Below are positions 53,386 to 61,470 of a stretch of DNA of 64,000 bases, piece by piece. Below the pieces are notes generated by a model, which searched no databases, was not told the DNA's origin, and saw only the letters and a list, made by a program, of their open reading frames with translations. Where the stretch lies: positions 507,354 to 571,353 of the forward strand of contig CAJNDS010001202.1 in the NCBI GenBank assembly GCA_905221605.1. The letters are read 5' to 3'. Position 1 is the stretch's first letter, and the number at the start of each line of letters is the position of its first letter. The position numbers were made by a program, and so were the translations under genes. The stretch comes from Symbiodinium natans (Eukaryota; Sar; Dinophyceae; Suessiales; Symbiodiniaceae).

Positions 53386-55856
53386 ACCCTAGACCCTAGA
53401 CCCTAAACCCTAAACCCTGTCCTTCATGGATCTTTGTCGATGCATGGCCTGAATTACGTCGTCCGTCGTCTGGTTGTAGGCTTCCATCAGCCTCGCATGA
53501 AGGAAGGCAACTCGGCTTAAAGCCTTAAAGGCCTAAAGGGGTTTAGGGTTTCGGGTTTGGGGTTCAGAGTTTAGGGTCTAAACTCTGGACCCTAACCCAA
53601 AACCCCCGGACCTCAAACCCTACAGCACCCCCAAAGACCCCCTGAGTCGGCCCCTGAGCTCTCCAAAACCCTGCCTGGAGTCCAGAAAGAGCTTCCGAAG
53701 TCTGGCCGGGATCGCGCGGAGCCCGGCGGAATACCTCCTGGAGGACGGAAGGCTTGACGCCCTCAAGAATCGAAGCCGTTTTTTCTTTCGAGATTTTGGG
53801 GAAATTCGAAAAGTGTGGGTTTGTTGACAGAAAGCTCAGCCGGCACAGCTGTTTTTGGGAGGGCCCAAAAGCATGCCTCCCAGTTTGAAAACCCTGCACC
53901 GAAAGCATAGGGTGATGGTCTCAAGCCATCAAGCTTACCCTAAACCCAAAAACCAAAAGCCCTAAACCCTAAACCCTAAACCTCCCCCCCCCCCCCCCCC
54001 CGCTCCGATGGAAGGTCAGCGGCATCTGCCCACACCTGGATTTCAGCGTTTTCGGGCTCCAAGTGTTCTCTGGCGCCACGTCGGTGAGAATCCTTGCATC
54101 AAGGAACTAAAGGAAGGACCCTTATAAGGGACCTTAGGGGTTCTTTGGGCTTATTTCGGGGCTACTTAGATACATAGGGACTATATAAGGTATATATAAG
54201 GGTTTTATAGGGGGAATAAGATTAAGGGTCGCTGACCGGTTCAGTGGTTTCAGGGCTTGGGGGGTTTTGGGGGCGTTTGGGAGGTGTGGGGGTTCAGGGT
54301 TTTCGTGACCTCAGATGATACAGCCCTAAGCCCGAAACCCTAAACCCTAAACCCTAAACCCTAAACCCCTCCAAGAGCTGCCGCGCGGCACGGGCCGCCG
54401 GGCCTTCACATACCTCTCCTCGAACTCCTGGGAGGAGAGGGAGGCCAGACTCCTCCTGGCAGCCGTGGGGTTTAGGGTTTCGGGTTTCGGGTTTCGGGTT
54501 TAGGGTTTAGGGTTTAGGGTTTCGGGCTTAGGGTTTGGGGGGTTTCGGGGTTTCGGGTTTAGGGTTCGGGACTTAGGGTTCAGGGCCTCGGGTAGTAAGA
54601 GGGCTTAAGGCTTACGCTTTGGGGTTTGATGGCTCCAGGTTTGGGAGGCCTGCTCCTGTGGGGTTTTGAAAGAGTTTGGGACTTGGGATTTGGAGGGGGG
54701 GTAGGGAGACCCCTGCGAAGCCGTCAAAGAAAGCTCTAATGTCCCCGCTGATTGAAGTTCAAGCCGAATTGACCCTGAGGCCATCAACATCCCTGTCTTC
54801 CGAAGCCTGAAGCTTTACACGGTTTCTTTAAGGCTCGGCACTCACCCAAAAGACTCCCCCAAGCATCAACTCTGGAAAGGAGACGCGGTCACCGAAGGAA
54901 ACATAAAAACTACGCGTGAAGGACCTTCGAACCCCAAAATCCCATGACCCCCAAAATTTCACGCCCCCCCTCCCCCAGAACCCCTAAACCCTAAACCCTG
55001 AACCCGAAGAGACCCGGGCCTCTCGATGGGGGGCCAGGCTCCCACGGAGAAGTTGTAGGGGCCGAAGCCCGGGAAGGAGTGCTCGTAGCGCCGCCGCAGG
55101 CGACCGTCGGTGCCTCGGCTGCTTGAGGGTTTAGGGCTTAGGGCTTGGGGTTTAAGGTTTAGGGTTTCGGGTTGAAGGTTTAGGGTTTAGGGTTTAGGGT
55201 TTTGGGTTTTGGGTTTAGGGTTAAGAGCTTTTAAGAGCTTAGGGTTTAGGATTTAGTTTCTGAAGAAGGGGCGAAGGGATTATTCAGGTTGTTATTGGTG
55301 GGAGACAGGCGTGGGAATCGCCTCTGTATTGCAAACTGCCCCAGGCGTTCCGGCTAAACACTTGGCCTAGAAAGCCCTGGATCAGGCCACCACCACCTAA
55401 ACCCGTTCATTTTGCACCACACAACTAGCCTCACTCGCCCAACACAAAGATCCCTGGGCTTAGGCTTCTCTGGGCTCAGGGTCATCGCCGAGGTTCCAAA
55501 CTTCATCCACAGCAATGTCAGCGTGCGCTGCAGCTGCCACTGCCCTGCGTTGGTGGCCAGGAACGCGGCCTGCGGTCTTGAACCCCTTGAAACCCTCAAC
55601 CCTGCCCTACACTAACAGAAGGAAAGTATATGACCCTAAGGGGTCTTGGGCTTCCTTACATGGGGCGGAACGGAAGGACACGGAAGCCCTGGCTCCAGAA
55701 TACTAGGGCATTCAGGGTTTAGGGTTTAGGGTTTAGGGTTTAGGGTTTAGGGTTTAGGGTTTAGGGTCTTAAGCACCATCAGCCGATCTTCAGCCGGGTA
55801 GCCCAGGCGGCGACCAGGGCCAGGGACCAAGCCAAGCACGTGCCGGCGCGCGCCAT
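36512..55856 (-). CDS. Putative secreted JmjC/cupin-like oxygenase, 14 exons over 19.3 kb
   Basis: Exon models at 55789-55856, 55466-55576, 55020-55118, 54367-54455, 54006-54069, 53426-53515, 52316-52409, 51688-51757, 50646-50758, 50004-50092, 42404-42489, 40854-40927, 40544-40595 and 36512-36606 sum to 1194 nt, 398 codons including stop, with every junction in phase. The N-terminus is a signal peptide. The core has GSRAIPLHQHGPYN, LHGSKRVVVAAP, GELIYLP and NTPHAVQ, matching in order the metal-binding HxD/E, the G-x-KR strand, the GE/D-x-hydrophobic-P turn and the second metal-binding His of JmjC/cupin_8 2-oxoglutarate Fe(II) oxygenases. The usual HxD is HQH here. Donors are a mix of GT, GC and GA, as known for dinoflagellates. 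The secreted or ER location is inferred from the signal peptide. Exon ends are eye calls; additional exons may exist in the large introns. Confidence 0.55.
37400..40071 (+). repeat. 112-bp satellite, about 24 tandem copies
   Basis: The unit contains TTTTTCAACGCCTGGCGTCT, a near-palindrome GGCCATGTGGCC, and CTCATGATGCTCCCCTCCTG. Copies are mostly over 90 percent alike by eye, with recurrent variants (CGCAAGGCG, GGACAGCTG, a 17-base deletion before CTCGTCAAATG) found in more than one place. Since 112 is not a multiple of three, all frames appear open in turn; I call no protein. It fills most of the last intron of the JmjC-like gene. Confidence 0.95.
40544..40595 (-). CDS. JmjC-like gene exon 13, second metal-binding His
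   Basis: Reads VNTPHAVQTTESSPSAA. TPHAV matches the W/G-x-H-x-V segment carrying the last metal ligand. Acceptor CTGTGAG, GC donor. Right end is firm; the left end could be seven bases earlier. Confidence 0.45.
40854..40927 (-). CDS. JmjC-like gene exon 12, GELIYLP turn
   Basis: Reads RQPNVARVRGMEGVVGAGEL then IYLP, the pre-His turn (GE/D-x-x-x-x-P) of JmjC/cupin_8 enzymes. Acceptor GAAAGCAG, GC donor CCG|GCGCC. An internal GTGAG is ignored because using it would remove the conserved turn. Confidence 0.5.
40976..41105 (+). repeat. Telomere-type array, 18 TTTAGGG units
   Basis: Perfect heptamers, in intron 11 of the JmjC-like gene. Confidence 0.95.
42404..42489 (-). CDS. JmjC-like gene exon 11, G-x-KR strand
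   Basis: Reads LWMLHGSKRVVVAAPSSTEF then LYERPEFG, matching the LxGxKRwxLxPP...LY element of JmjC folds. Acceptor TTACAGCAG, GC donor GGAG|GCGGG. It lies 7.5 kb from exon 10, across all the 43-50 kb satellites. Confidence 0.55.
42765..43080 (+). repeat. Left copy of a direct repeat flanking the satellite block
   Basis: Shares CTTGCCTCAAACTCCGACCC, GGGGGACCCCAGGATCGGCC, TTTTTTAGTACTGAAATCGA and TTTTCTGGATTTTTT with 47375-47550. Followed by short TTTTTCAAGG repeats. Confidence 0.8.
43085..43300 (+). repeat. AATCAAAAAAAAACTTTT repeats
   Basis: About six imperfect units; the reverse complement (GATTGGAAAAAAGTTTTTT) recurs at 47195-47285, so the two are inverted. Confidence 0.8.
43424..46373 (+). 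repeat. G/C-tract satellite in three blocks, each capped by TTTAGGG
   Basis: Units of about 105-120 bp: TTTCTTGGGCTTTGAAGCAC, CACGGCTTAAAAAAAGCG, a G tract, CGCAG and a matching C tract (hairpin), then ATTTGCAAACACAATGCTCA. Blocks at 43424-43919, 44108-45064 and 45332-45948 each end GAAGCACGC(T/C)TGG and pass straight into TTTAGGG arrays (43920-44107, 45065-45331, 45949-46373). Confidence 0.9.
46374..46492 (+). repeat. (CCTT)n pyrimidine tract
   Basis: Imperfect tetranucleotide repeat; a second one is at 46999-47185. Confidence 0.95.
46640..46995 (+). repeat. Degenerate ~55-bp repeat
   Basis: About six units built on GGGAGTTTAGGGGCCTCA and AACTTAGAAACTTTA. Confidence 0.7.
46999..47185 (+). 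repeat. (CCTT)n pyrimidine tract
   Basis: Gives Phe-Leu-Pro-Ser frames on one strand and Lys-Glu-Gly-Arg frames on the other; not coding. Confidence 0.95.
47375..47550 (+). repeat. Right copy of the flanking direct repeat
   Basis: Matches 42820-42970 in the same orientation, with small insertions. Confidence 0.8.
47578..48085 (+). repeat. 31-bp minisatellite, about 16 copies
   Basis: Unit GGGCCTCCCCGGAATACTAA plus ATTACGAAGCC, nearly invariant. Confidence 0.95.
48099..48280 (-). repeat. CCTAAAT variant array
   Basis: About 25 units of a one-base variant of CCCTAAA, almost uninterrupted. Confidence 0.95.
48551..48938. repeat. 388-bp direct duplication, copy 1
   Basis: Identical to 49381-49768 except one base (A at 48722, G at 49552). 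Both copies are bounded by (CA)n. Confidence 0.95.
48578..48646 (-). CDS. Possible cassette exon, copy 1
   Basis: A 69-nt segment of the duplicated unit: one base, 22 codons (WLAPWDIGHNFVTMHKIFGQ then GS), two bases. Acceptor GCTCCAG, donor AAGCCA|GTGAGAG. It is phase 2 to phase 2, so it could be included or skipped between exons 10 and 11 without changing the frame. Identical to the copy at 49408-49476. Confidence 0.35.
49381..49768. repeat. 388-bp direct duplication, copy 2
   Basis: Offset exactly 830 bases from copy 1 with no indels; followed by a longer (CA)n at 49759-49795. Confidence 0.95.
49408..49476 (-). CDS. Possible cassette exon, copy 2
   Basis: Second identical copy of the 69-nt phase-neutral segment, 830 bases from the first. 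Same acceptor and GTGAGAG donor. Two copies could be used alternatively, or one may be an assembly duplicate. Confidence 0.35.
50004..50092 (-). CDS. JmjC-like gene exon 10, first metal-binding motif
   Basis: Reads VLFVAPQGSRAIPLHQHGPY then NDNLLPWPQ. The GSRAIPLH-x-H string matches the G-x-x-x-PLH-x-D region of JmjC/cupin_8 enzymes, with His in place of the usual acid. Acceptor AAGCCCCCAG; donor GA|GTGTTTAGGG leads into the 7.5 kb intron. Confidence 0.6.
50646..50758 (-). CDS. JmjC-like gene exon 9
   Basis: Reads RTGGILVGSFSEAADGRPNS then PQFKQMYPASRLSLSLR. Acceptor CCCGAAAAG, GA donor CGG|GAGTTTAGGG, so the intron starts with a heptamer. Flanks on the plus strand are CCCTAAA (left) and TTTAGGGG (right). 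Confidence 0.55.
50763..50945 (+). repeat. TTTAGGGG 8-mer array
   Basis: About 22 units, directly upstream (minus sense) of JmjC-like exon 9. Confidence 0.95.
51568..51660 (-). repeat. CCCCAAA/CCCTAAA array
   Basis: About thirteen units in the intron after JmjC-like exon 8. Confidence 0.9.
51688..51757 (-). CDS. JmjC-like gene exon 8
   Basis: Reads KPKMRFAEGSRVLKRLLAFA then SLP. Acceptor CCCTAAACTGAG, donor CCCG|GTCTTG. Ends in phase 1 and joins exon 9 by forming a Val codon. Confidence 0.5.
51762..51925 (+). repeat. TTTAGGG/TTTGGGG/TTTCGGG array
   Basis: About 22 units directly beside the acceptor of JmjC-like exon 8. Confidence 0.95.
52316..52409 (-). CDS. JmjC-like gene exon 7
   Basis: Reads YKDQIVDYIFPVMVSAQEFY then ESACPDLLPRW. 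Acceptor GTCTGAAG, donor TGG|GTTCTTG, in frame with exon 8. One of the best-supported islands. Confidence 0.6.
52890..53420 (-). repeat. CCCTCAA arrays around a unique AT-richer stretch
   Basis: CCCTCAA at 52890-52950 and 53335-53390 flank 380 bases of unique sequence (52960-53330) with repeated GTGAG/ACGAG-like words and no exon that I can see. Confidence 0.85.
53426..53515 (-). CDS. JmjC-like gene exon 6
   Basis: Reads RVAFLHARLMEAYNQTTDDV then IQAMHRQRS, a clear amphipathic helix. Acceptor GCTTTAAG, GA donor (CCAT|GAAG) in front of TTTAGGG repeats. Confidence 0.5.
54006..54069 (-). CDS. JmjC-like gene exon 5
   Basis: Reads NTWSPKTLKSRCGQMPLTFH between acceptor TGGCGCCAG and a GA donor (CATCG|GAGC) just before a poly-G tract. 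Other frames and the plus strand are also open, so this is one of the weaker exons in the model. Confidence 0.35.
54104..54230 (+). mobile_element. Dispersed element, family 2
   Basis: Best copy of the family; lies inside intron 4 of the JmjC-like gene. Inner words AAGGGACCTTAGGGGTT and GCTACTTAGATACATAGGGA recur at 24700-24920 (minus) and 14363-14480. Confidence 0.6.
54367..54455 (-). CDS. JmjC-like gene exon 4
   Basis: Reads RSLASLSSQEFEERYVKARR then PVPRGSSWR. Acceptor GGCTGCCAG behind CCCTAAACCCC, donor AGGG|GTTTAG entering a telomere-type array: both neighbouring introns are heptamer-bounded. The plus strand is also open (LPRGTGRRAFTYLSSNSWEE). Confidence 0.45.
55020..55118 (-). CDS. 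JmjC-like gene exon 3
   Basis: Reads RGTDGRLRRRYEHSFPGFGP then YNFSVGAWPPIE. Acceptor CTCAAGCAG at the end of a CCCTAAA stretch; GC donor GAGAG|GCCC, with GT alternatives slightly downstream. Third positions almost all G or C. Confidence 0.55.
55466..55576 (-). CDS. JmjC-like gene exon 2
   Basis: Reads PQAAFLATNAGQWQLQRTLT then LLWMKFGTSAMTLSPE. Acceptor GTTCAAG (or GACCGCAG six bases further), GC donor GAGAA|GCC. Amphipathic helices; third positions strongly GC. Confidence 0.5.
55710..55768 (+). repeat. TTTAGGG array in intron 1 of the JmjC-like gene
   Basis: Eight perfect heptamers. Confidence 0.95.
55789..55856 (-). CDS. JmjC-like gene exon 1, signal peptide
   Basis: ATG at 55856, then MARAGTCLAWSLALVAAWAT: a short basic start, a hydrophobic core, and small residues at the end, typical of a signal peptide. 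A GA donor (CTGAA|GATC) gives phase 2; without splicing the frame stops four codons later. A longer minus frame through the same bases (RRLKQVEVAPEGAVGEEGEA) is open too and was rejected because it has no link downstream. Confidence 0.5.
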
Positions 55857-56054
55857 TTGCCTCGCCTTCCTCACCAACGGCGCCTTCAGGAGCCACTTCG
55901 ACTTGCTTCAAACGCCGAAGTCTCCAGGGCTTAGGGACGTTTAGAGAGTCCATTCGGGTGCATCATTAGGACTTAGGTCAGGGTAAGAAGGGCCTGAAGG
56001 CCCTATAAGGGGGCCGAGAGGGTTTCGGGTTCAGAGCCGTCGTAAAGGTTGGGG

Positions 56055-56397
56055 CTTAGGGTTTAGGGTTTAGGGTCTAGGGTCTAGGGTCTAGGGTTTA
56101 GGGTTTAGGGTTCAGGGTTTAGGGTTTAGGGTTTAGGGTTGAAGGATTTCGGGCATAGGGTTGAGCTTTGAAGATCCAGAGGGGTTGTTCAGAGGGTTGC
56201 ACCTCGGCTTGAGCCGATCAAGCTGAAGGATGCTGGAAGGGTTTAGGGTTTAGGGTGTAGGGTTTAGGGTTTAGGGTTTAGGGTTTAGGGTTTAGGGTTT
56301 GGGGTTTAGGGTTTAGGGTTTAGGGTTTAGGGTTTGGGGTTTGGGGTTTGGGGTTTAGGGTTTGGGGTTTGGGGTTTGGGGTTTGGGGTGTAGGGTT
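56055..56397 (+). repeat. TTTAGGG and TTTGGGG arrays upstream of the JmjC-like gene
   Basis: Two blocks (56055-56145, 56240-56397), about 35 units. They sit 200-540 bases 5' of the start codon on the minus strand. Confidence 0.9.
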
Positions 56398-56533
56398 CGG
56401 TCGGGAACGCTAGGCCCTATCCCCCACCAACCCCCACTAAAGCCTACAAAGGTCTGCTGTACCTAAACCCTAAACCCTTTTTGGAATTCGGGGGGGGGTT
56501 CTACGAGGTTCCCACAAACCCTGGGACTGCGGC

Positions 56534-56634
56534 GTCCGACATGCAAGGTTGGGTTTTCGAGATGCAAAGCGCGCGCCCGAGATGCATGGCACCAAGCCGT
56601 TTGCATCTCGAAAACCCAACCTTGCATGTCGGAC
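56534..56634. repeat. Perfect 35-bp inverted repeat
   Basis: Arms 56534-56568 and 56600-56634 (TTTGCATCTCGAAAACCCAA plus CCTTGCATGTCGGAC) with a 31-base loop. It marks the left edge of the large satellite. Confidence 0.95.
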
Positions 56635-59600
56635 CAGGATTCTATTATCCAGAGAAAATTCCTCCCTGTCTCTTTACTTTTAATAGGATTTCCTCCACGG
56701 GCTCAGCAGTTTGCATCTCGAAAACCCACCTGTGCCGGTCCGACCCAGATTTTACTATTTTACTATTTTACTATTTTACTCTTTTACTATTTTACTATTT
56801 TACTATTTTACTATTTTACGTGAAATCGGGAGTTTGCATCTCGAAAACCCAACCTTGCATGTCGGACCAAGATTCTATTATCCAGAGAAAATTCCTCCCT
56901 GTCTCTTTACTTTTAATAGGATTTCCTCCACGGGCTCAGCAGTTTGCATCTCGAAAACCCACCTGTGCCGGTCCGACCCAGATTTTACTACTTTACTATT
57001 TTACTAATTTTACGGGAAATCGGGAGTTTGCATCTCGAAAACCCAACCTTGCATGTCGGACCAGGATTCTATTATCCAGAGAAAATTCCTCCCTGTCTCT
57101 TTACTTTTAAAAAGATTTCCTCCACGGGCTCAGCAGTTTGCATCTCGAAAACCCACCTGTGCCGGTCCGACCCAGATTTTACTATTTTACTATTTTACTA
57201 TTTTACTATTTTACTATTTTACTATTTTACTAATTTTACGGGAAGTCGGGAGTTTGCATCTCGAAAACCCAACCTTGCATGCCGGACCAGGATTCTATTA
57301 TCCAGAGAAAATTCCTCCCTGTCTCTTTACTTTTAATAGGATTTCCTCCACGGGCTCAGCAGTTTGCATCTCGAAAACCCACCTGTGCCGGTCCGACCCA
57401 GAATTTACTAATTTACTATTTTACTATTTTACTAATTTAACGGGAAATCGGGAGTTTGCATCTCGAAAACCCAACCTTGCATGTCGGACCAGGATTCTAT
57501 TAGCCAGAGAAAATTCCTCCCTGTCTCTTTACTTTTAATAGGATTTCCTCCACGGGCTCAGCAGTTTGCATCTCGAAAACCCACCTGTGCCGGTCCGACC
57601 CAGATTTTGCTATTTTACTATTTACTAATTTTACGGGAAATCGGGAGTTTGCATCTCGAAAACCCACCTGTGCCGGTTGGACCCAGAAATTGCCCTTTCC
57701 CTGATTTCACGCGAAATCCAGAGAAAATTCCTCCCTCTCTCTTTACTTTTAATAGGATTTCCTCCACGGGCTCAGCAGTTTGCGTCTCGAAAACCCACCT
57801 GTGCCGGTCCGACCCAGATTTTATTATTTAACTATTTTACTATTTTACTATTTTATCATTTTACTAATTTTACGCGAACTCGGGAGTTTGCATCTCGAAA
57901 ACCCACCTGCGCCGGTCCGACTCAGATTTTACTATTTTACTATTTTACTATTTTACGGGAAATCGGGAGTTTGCATCTCGAAAGCCCACCTGTGCCGGTT
58001 GGACCCAGAAATTACCGCTTTACTGATTTCGCGCGAAATCCAGAGAAAATTCCTCCCTCTCTCTTTACTTTTAATAGGATTTCCTCCACGGGCTCGGCAG
58101 TTTGCATCTCGAAAACCCACCTGCGCCGGTCCGACCCAGATTTTACTATTTTACGATTTTACTATTTTACTATTTTTCTATTTTTCTATTTTACTATTTT
58201 ACTATTTTACTATATTACTATTTTACGGGAAATCGGGAGCTTGCATCTCGAAAACCCACCTGTGCCGGTTGGACCCAGAAATTACCGCTTTCCTGATTTC
58301 GCGCAAAATCCAGAGAAAATTCCTCCCTCTCTCTTTACTTTTAATAGGATTTCCTCCACGGGCTCAGCAGTTTGCATCTCGAAAACCCACCTGTGCCGGT
58401 CCGACCCAGATTTTGCTATTTTACTATTTTACTATTTTACTAATTTTACGGGAAGTCGGGAGTTTGCATCTCGAAAACTCACCTGTGCCGGTTGGACCCA
58501 GAATTTACCGATTTACTGAGAAAATTCCTCCCAGTCTCTTTACTTTTAATAGAATTTCCTCCACGGGCTCAGCAGTTTGCATCTCGAAAACCCACCTGCG
58601 CCGGTCCGACCCAGATTTTACTATTTTACTATTTTGCTAATTTTACGGGAAATCGGGAGTTTGCATCTCGAAAACCCACCTGTGCCGGTTGAACCCAGAA
58701 TTTACCGCTTTACTGATTTCGCGCGAAATCCAGAGAAATTTCCTCCCTCTCTTTTGACTTCTAATATGATTTCCTCCACGGGCTCAGCAGTTTGCATCTC
58801 GAAAACCCACCTGTGCCGGTCCGACCCAGATTTTACTATTTTACTAATTTTACAGGAAATCAGGAGTTTGCATCTCGAAAACCCACCTGTGCCGGTTGGA
58901 GCCAGAATTTACCGCTGTACTGATTTCGCGCGAAATCCAGAGAAAATTCCTCCCTCTCTCTTTACTTTTAATAGGATTTCTCCACGGGCTCAGCAGTTTG
59001 CATCTCGAAAATCCACCTGTGCCGGTCCGACCCAGATTTTACTATTTTACTAGTTTACTAATTTTACGGGAAATCGGGAGTTTGCATCTCGAAAACCCAC
59101 CTGTGCCGGTTGGACCCAGAAATTACCGCTTTCCTGATTTCGCGCAAAATCCAGAGAAAATTCCTCCCTCTCTCTTTACTTTTAATAGGATTGTGCCGGT
59201 TGGACCCAGAATCTACCGCTTTACTGATTTCGCAGCAAATCCAGAGAAAATTCCTCCCTCTCTCTTTACTTTTAATAGGATTTCCTCCACGGGCTCAGCA
59301 GTTTGCATCTCGAAAACCCACCTGTGCCGGTCCGACCCAGATTTTACTATTTTACTATTTTACTAATTTTACGGGAAATCAGGAGTTTGCATCTCGAAAA
59401 CCCACCGGTCCGACCCAGATTTTACTAATTTACTATTTTACTATTTTACTAATTTTACGGGAAATCAGGAGTTTGCATCTCGAAAACCCACCTGTGCCAG
59501 TTGGACCCCGAAATTACCGCTTTACTGATTTCGCGGGAAATCCAGAGAAAATTCATCCCTCTCTTCTTACTTTTAATAGGATTTCCTCCACCGGCTCAGC

Positions 59601-59750
59601 AGTTTGCATCGACCCAGATTTTACTATTTTACTATTTTACTATTTTACTATTTTACTATTTTACTATTTTACTATTTTACTATTTTACTATTTTACTATT
59701 TTACTATTTTACTATTTTACTATTTTACTAATTTACTGATGTTTCTTTTC
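56600..59750 (+). repeat. Satellite of ~200-250 bp units with TATTTTAC expansions
   Basis: Each unit has TTTGCATCTCGAAAACCCA(A/C)C, TCCAGAGAAAATTCCTCCCT, TAGGATTTCCTCCACGGGCT and a variable (TATTTTAC)n tract; about thirteen units. Two subtypes differ after the CATCTCG box (CTTGCATGTCGGACC versus CTGTGCCGGTCCGACCC). Long Phe/Leu/Tyr-rich frames are artefacts. Confidence 0.95.
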
Positions 59751-59839
59751 GGACAGATACTACCACTTTTGGGATAGTACTACGCTGTCAGGAGCAAGCC
59801 TGCATGTCTGTCGCTGGATGAGATTCAGGTCCAAGCAGC

Positions 59840-60060
59840 CAAGCAAGTTTGCATCTCGAAAACCTACCTTTGCATGTCGGACCCCAAGAAAGTTTGCATC
59901 TCGAAAACCCAACCTTGCATGTCGGACCCCCAATTTGCATGTCGGACAGAGGGATCCCTTAGGGCCCCCCCCGGGTGGAAAAAAACCATTTGCCGACGAA
60001 GGGGGTCAGGGTTTAGGGCCCCCCCCGGGTGGAAAAAAACCATTTGCCGACGAAGGTCAT
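59840..60060 (+). repeat. Satellite remnants and a 54-bp tandem duplication
   Basis: Three short CATCTCG/CATGTCGG pieces, then two copies of GGGTGGAAAAAAACCATTTG plus CCGACGAAG. Confidence 0.9.
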
Positions 60061-60084
60061 TAGGGTTTAAATATACATAGTAAG

Positions 60085-60227
60085 AGAGGGTTTAGGGTTT
60101 AGGGTTTAGGGTTTAGGGTTTAGGGTTTAGGGTTTAGGGTTTAGGGTTTAGGGCCTAGGGTTTAGGGCTGAGGGTTAAGGGTTGAGGGTTGAGGGTTTAG
60201 GGTTGAGGGTATGAGGGTATGAGGGTA

Positions 60228-60315
<88 letters not shown>

Positions 60316-60345
60316 GGTTTACGGGTTTACGGGTTTAGGGTTTAG
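60085..60345 (+). repeat. TTTAGGG then TTGAGGG array
   Basis: Nine TTTAGGG units, then about seventeen TTGAGGG units with three ATGAGGGT 8-mers. Confidence 0.95.
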
Positions 60346-60399
60346 GTAGGCCCAACAGAGCCTGTGCACTCCCGATTTCAATCCTTCATCCTCAAACAG

Positions 60400-60620
60400 T
60401 CGAGCTTGAAGAGGTGGTAGGTTTTGCTGGCGAAAAGCACAACCGCAATTCTTTCATTGCCAATGTCTCGGACGCACTGCCAGTCGTTTTCGGAAAGGCT
60501 ACCGCAAAGCAAGACAGACAGTGGTGTGGAACGGCAGTGGTCATCGTAGGGGTCATTGGGTCTTTCCGTGGACTAAGCCTGCGGCTCTCACAGCTCGAGG
60601 CTTCGCTCGTTAGGGTTTAG
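60400..60620 (+). other. Coding-like island
   Basis: Plus-strand frame including GFAGEKHNRNSFIANVSDAL then PVVFGKATAKQDRQW and a hydrophobic VVIVGVIGSF. It ends at a TTTAGGG/CTTAGGG array. No family recognised. Confidence 0.25.
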
Positions 60621-61089
60621 GGCTTAGGGCTTAGGGTTTAGGGTTTATCGGAGTTTATCATCCACCTTACCCCTACCCCCTACCCTTATTTCTGTTGTCC
60701 GAAGTAACGGAACAAAAGCCAGGAATCTCTCTGTTTCTGTTGGAGTTTCGGGTTTTCTTGGAGTCGGTAGGGAAAGGAGTACCGCTAGGGGAACCTAGTC
60801 CAGTGGCCCATGAGCCGCGGGGTTGAGAGTTTGAGTTTCGTGCGGAATCCGAGATGCTTACGCAATCACCCTGGCTCGGGGGCTTATAAGGACCATGAAG
60901 TTCCCGAACAAGGCCCGGTTTAGGGTTTAGGGTTTAGGGTTTAGGATTTAGGGTTTAGGGTTTAAGGTTTAGGGGATTTTGGACATTAACATGGGGCTCA
61001 TGGTTAGGGGTTTTCTGGTCGGGGCGTAGTTTTAAGGTTCGGGCCTTAGGGCCATGAGGCGTTCGGGTCGACCCCCCACTACACCCCAA

Positions 61090-61470
61090 ACCCCTTGAAC
61101 CCTAACCCTAAACCCTAAACCCCCTAGCCCTAAACCCCCTGGCCCTAAACCCTAAACCCGAAACCCTAAACCCTAAACCCTAAACCAGCCCCTAAGCCCC
61201 TAAGCCCCTAAGCCCCTGCCTGGCTCTTCGTCACCGCCCAGATTTAGGTTCACGGAGACGAGGCTCTGGACGTTGTGCCACACTCCTCTACTTGGAGGTT
61301 CATGGCACTTAGTCACCCACTTAACAGTTTAGGGTTTAGGGCTTAGGTTGCTGGGCCGTGGGGGGCTGAGTGTTTAGGACTTAGGGACCCTAAACCCTAA
61401 ACCCTGAACCCTAAACCCTAAACCCTTAACCCTAAACCCGAAACCCTAAACCCTAAACCCTAAACCTACG
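61090..61470 (-). repeat. CCCTAAA blocks
   Basis: 61090-61190 and 61388-61468, with a short unique island between (minus reading KWVTKCHEPPSRGVWHNVQS, possibly an exon). Confidence 0.85.

Noticed and set aside
56481-59739. Long frames rich in FASRKPTCAGPTQ and YYFTILLFYYFT
   Set aside because: Satellite plus TATTTTAC microsatellite; hydrophobic runs are not real membrane spans.
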